This document shows positions 63,919 to 64,000 of a stretch of DNA of 64,000 bases, piece by piece; within the stretch, counting starts at the first letter, position 1; every line of letters begins with the position of its first letter. Position numbers and translations under genes: made by a program. Below the pieces are notes generated by a model that ran no database searches, was not told the origin of the DNA, and saw only the letters and a program-made list of their open reading frames with translations. This stretch comes from Planctomycetota bacterium. GTDB lineage: Bacteria > Planctomycetota > SZUA-567 > JAKLDR01. Location of the stretch: NCBI GenBank assembly GCA_022703445.1, contig JAKLDR010000007.1, positions 45,472 to 109,471 on the forward strand, given 5' to 3'.

Positions 63919-64000
63919 ATGAGCAACCCCGTCCTGCGCACCAACCTGCCCGAGCTCAAACTGGTGAACCGCGGCAAGATCCGCGACGTCTACGACCTGG
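63919..64000 (+). CDS. purC: Start of SAICAR synthase PurC, cut by window end
   Basis: Only 27 codons are present. The sequence LKLVNRGKIRDVYDL matches the ATP-binding N-terminus of phosphoribosylaminoimidazole-succinocarboxamide synthase (GKVRDVYDL). AAGGAGCG lies 9-15 bases before the ATG. It belongs to purine synthesis, like the PurF-like protein about 3 kb upstream, and may be co-transcribed with corA. Confidence 0.85.
   Translation, partial: MSNPVLRTNLPELKLVNRGKIRDVYDL

Overview
The window is a GC-rich chromosomal segment of a Gram-negative-type (diderm) bacterium. It encodes an outer-membrane porin, an LpxH-like lipid A enzyme, many exported lipoproteins and a PilT ATPase. Taxonomy is an inference. 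A one-domain histone-fold protein, a PurF-like protein without the nucleophilic Cys, HEAT-repeat exported proteins and a glycan cluster of beta-propellers with DUF4091-like enzymes together suggest the PVC/Planctomycetota-Lentisphaerota neighbourhood or a related candidate phylum. Nothing in the window proves it.

Layout. 1-11227 (+): a chemotaxis operon (cheA, a small membrane ORF, a DcaP-like porin, cheW, mcp, cheR, cheD, an HDOD gene, cheY, cheX/C-like, cheB) with many start/stop overlaps. 11228-20970: a probable genomic island bounded by two unrelated tyrosine recombinases. The second sits next to tRNA-Ser(CGA), the probable integration site. The island core (14032-18396, minus strand) is a tight, visibly less GC-rich four-gene operon: an ImmA/IrrE-macro-domain fusion, a nucleotide kinase fused to a PurZ-type adenylosuccinate synthetase, a DUF7002-like protein and a deoxyguanosine-kinase-like protein. 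This is the most unusual system in the window. It looks like a deoxyguanosine-to-2-aminoadenine-type nucleotide pathway coupled to ADP-ribose chemistry, possibly a defence or signalling system. A UvrD-like helicase remnant lies beside the first recombinase.

21011-31525: tRNA-Ser, tadA, tRNA-Arg, a radical SAM/SPASM protein, a six-gene tandem family of exported or membrane helical proteins with a recurrent Cys-Tyr motif (23146-27997), pdxB, a lipoprotein, and a zinc-ribbon protein whose middle resembles the C-terminal domain of ribosomal protein L7/L12. 31618-40097: bipA/typA, a parvulin lipoprotein, ychF, a conserved lipoprotein, DAHP synthase and an exported HEAT protein. 40251-55029 (+): a glycan-type cluster with a GntR-LacI hybrid regulator, two DUF4091-like putative glycoside hydrolases and three FlgD-Ig/NHL propeller proteins between them. 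55037-64000: a histone-fold protein, a HEAT/TPR protein, a DUF296 protein, a lipoprotein, a PurF-like protein, pilT, an lpxH-like gene, corA and the start of purC.

Genome-wide habits visible here. Promoters often read TTGNNN-16-TAGANT or TATAAT. Several place the expected transcription start on the start codon (pdxB, ychF, the 55379 gene), suggesting leaderless mRNAs. Many intergenic gaps hold long hairpins whose arms are degenerate short tandem repeats, each gap using a different unit.
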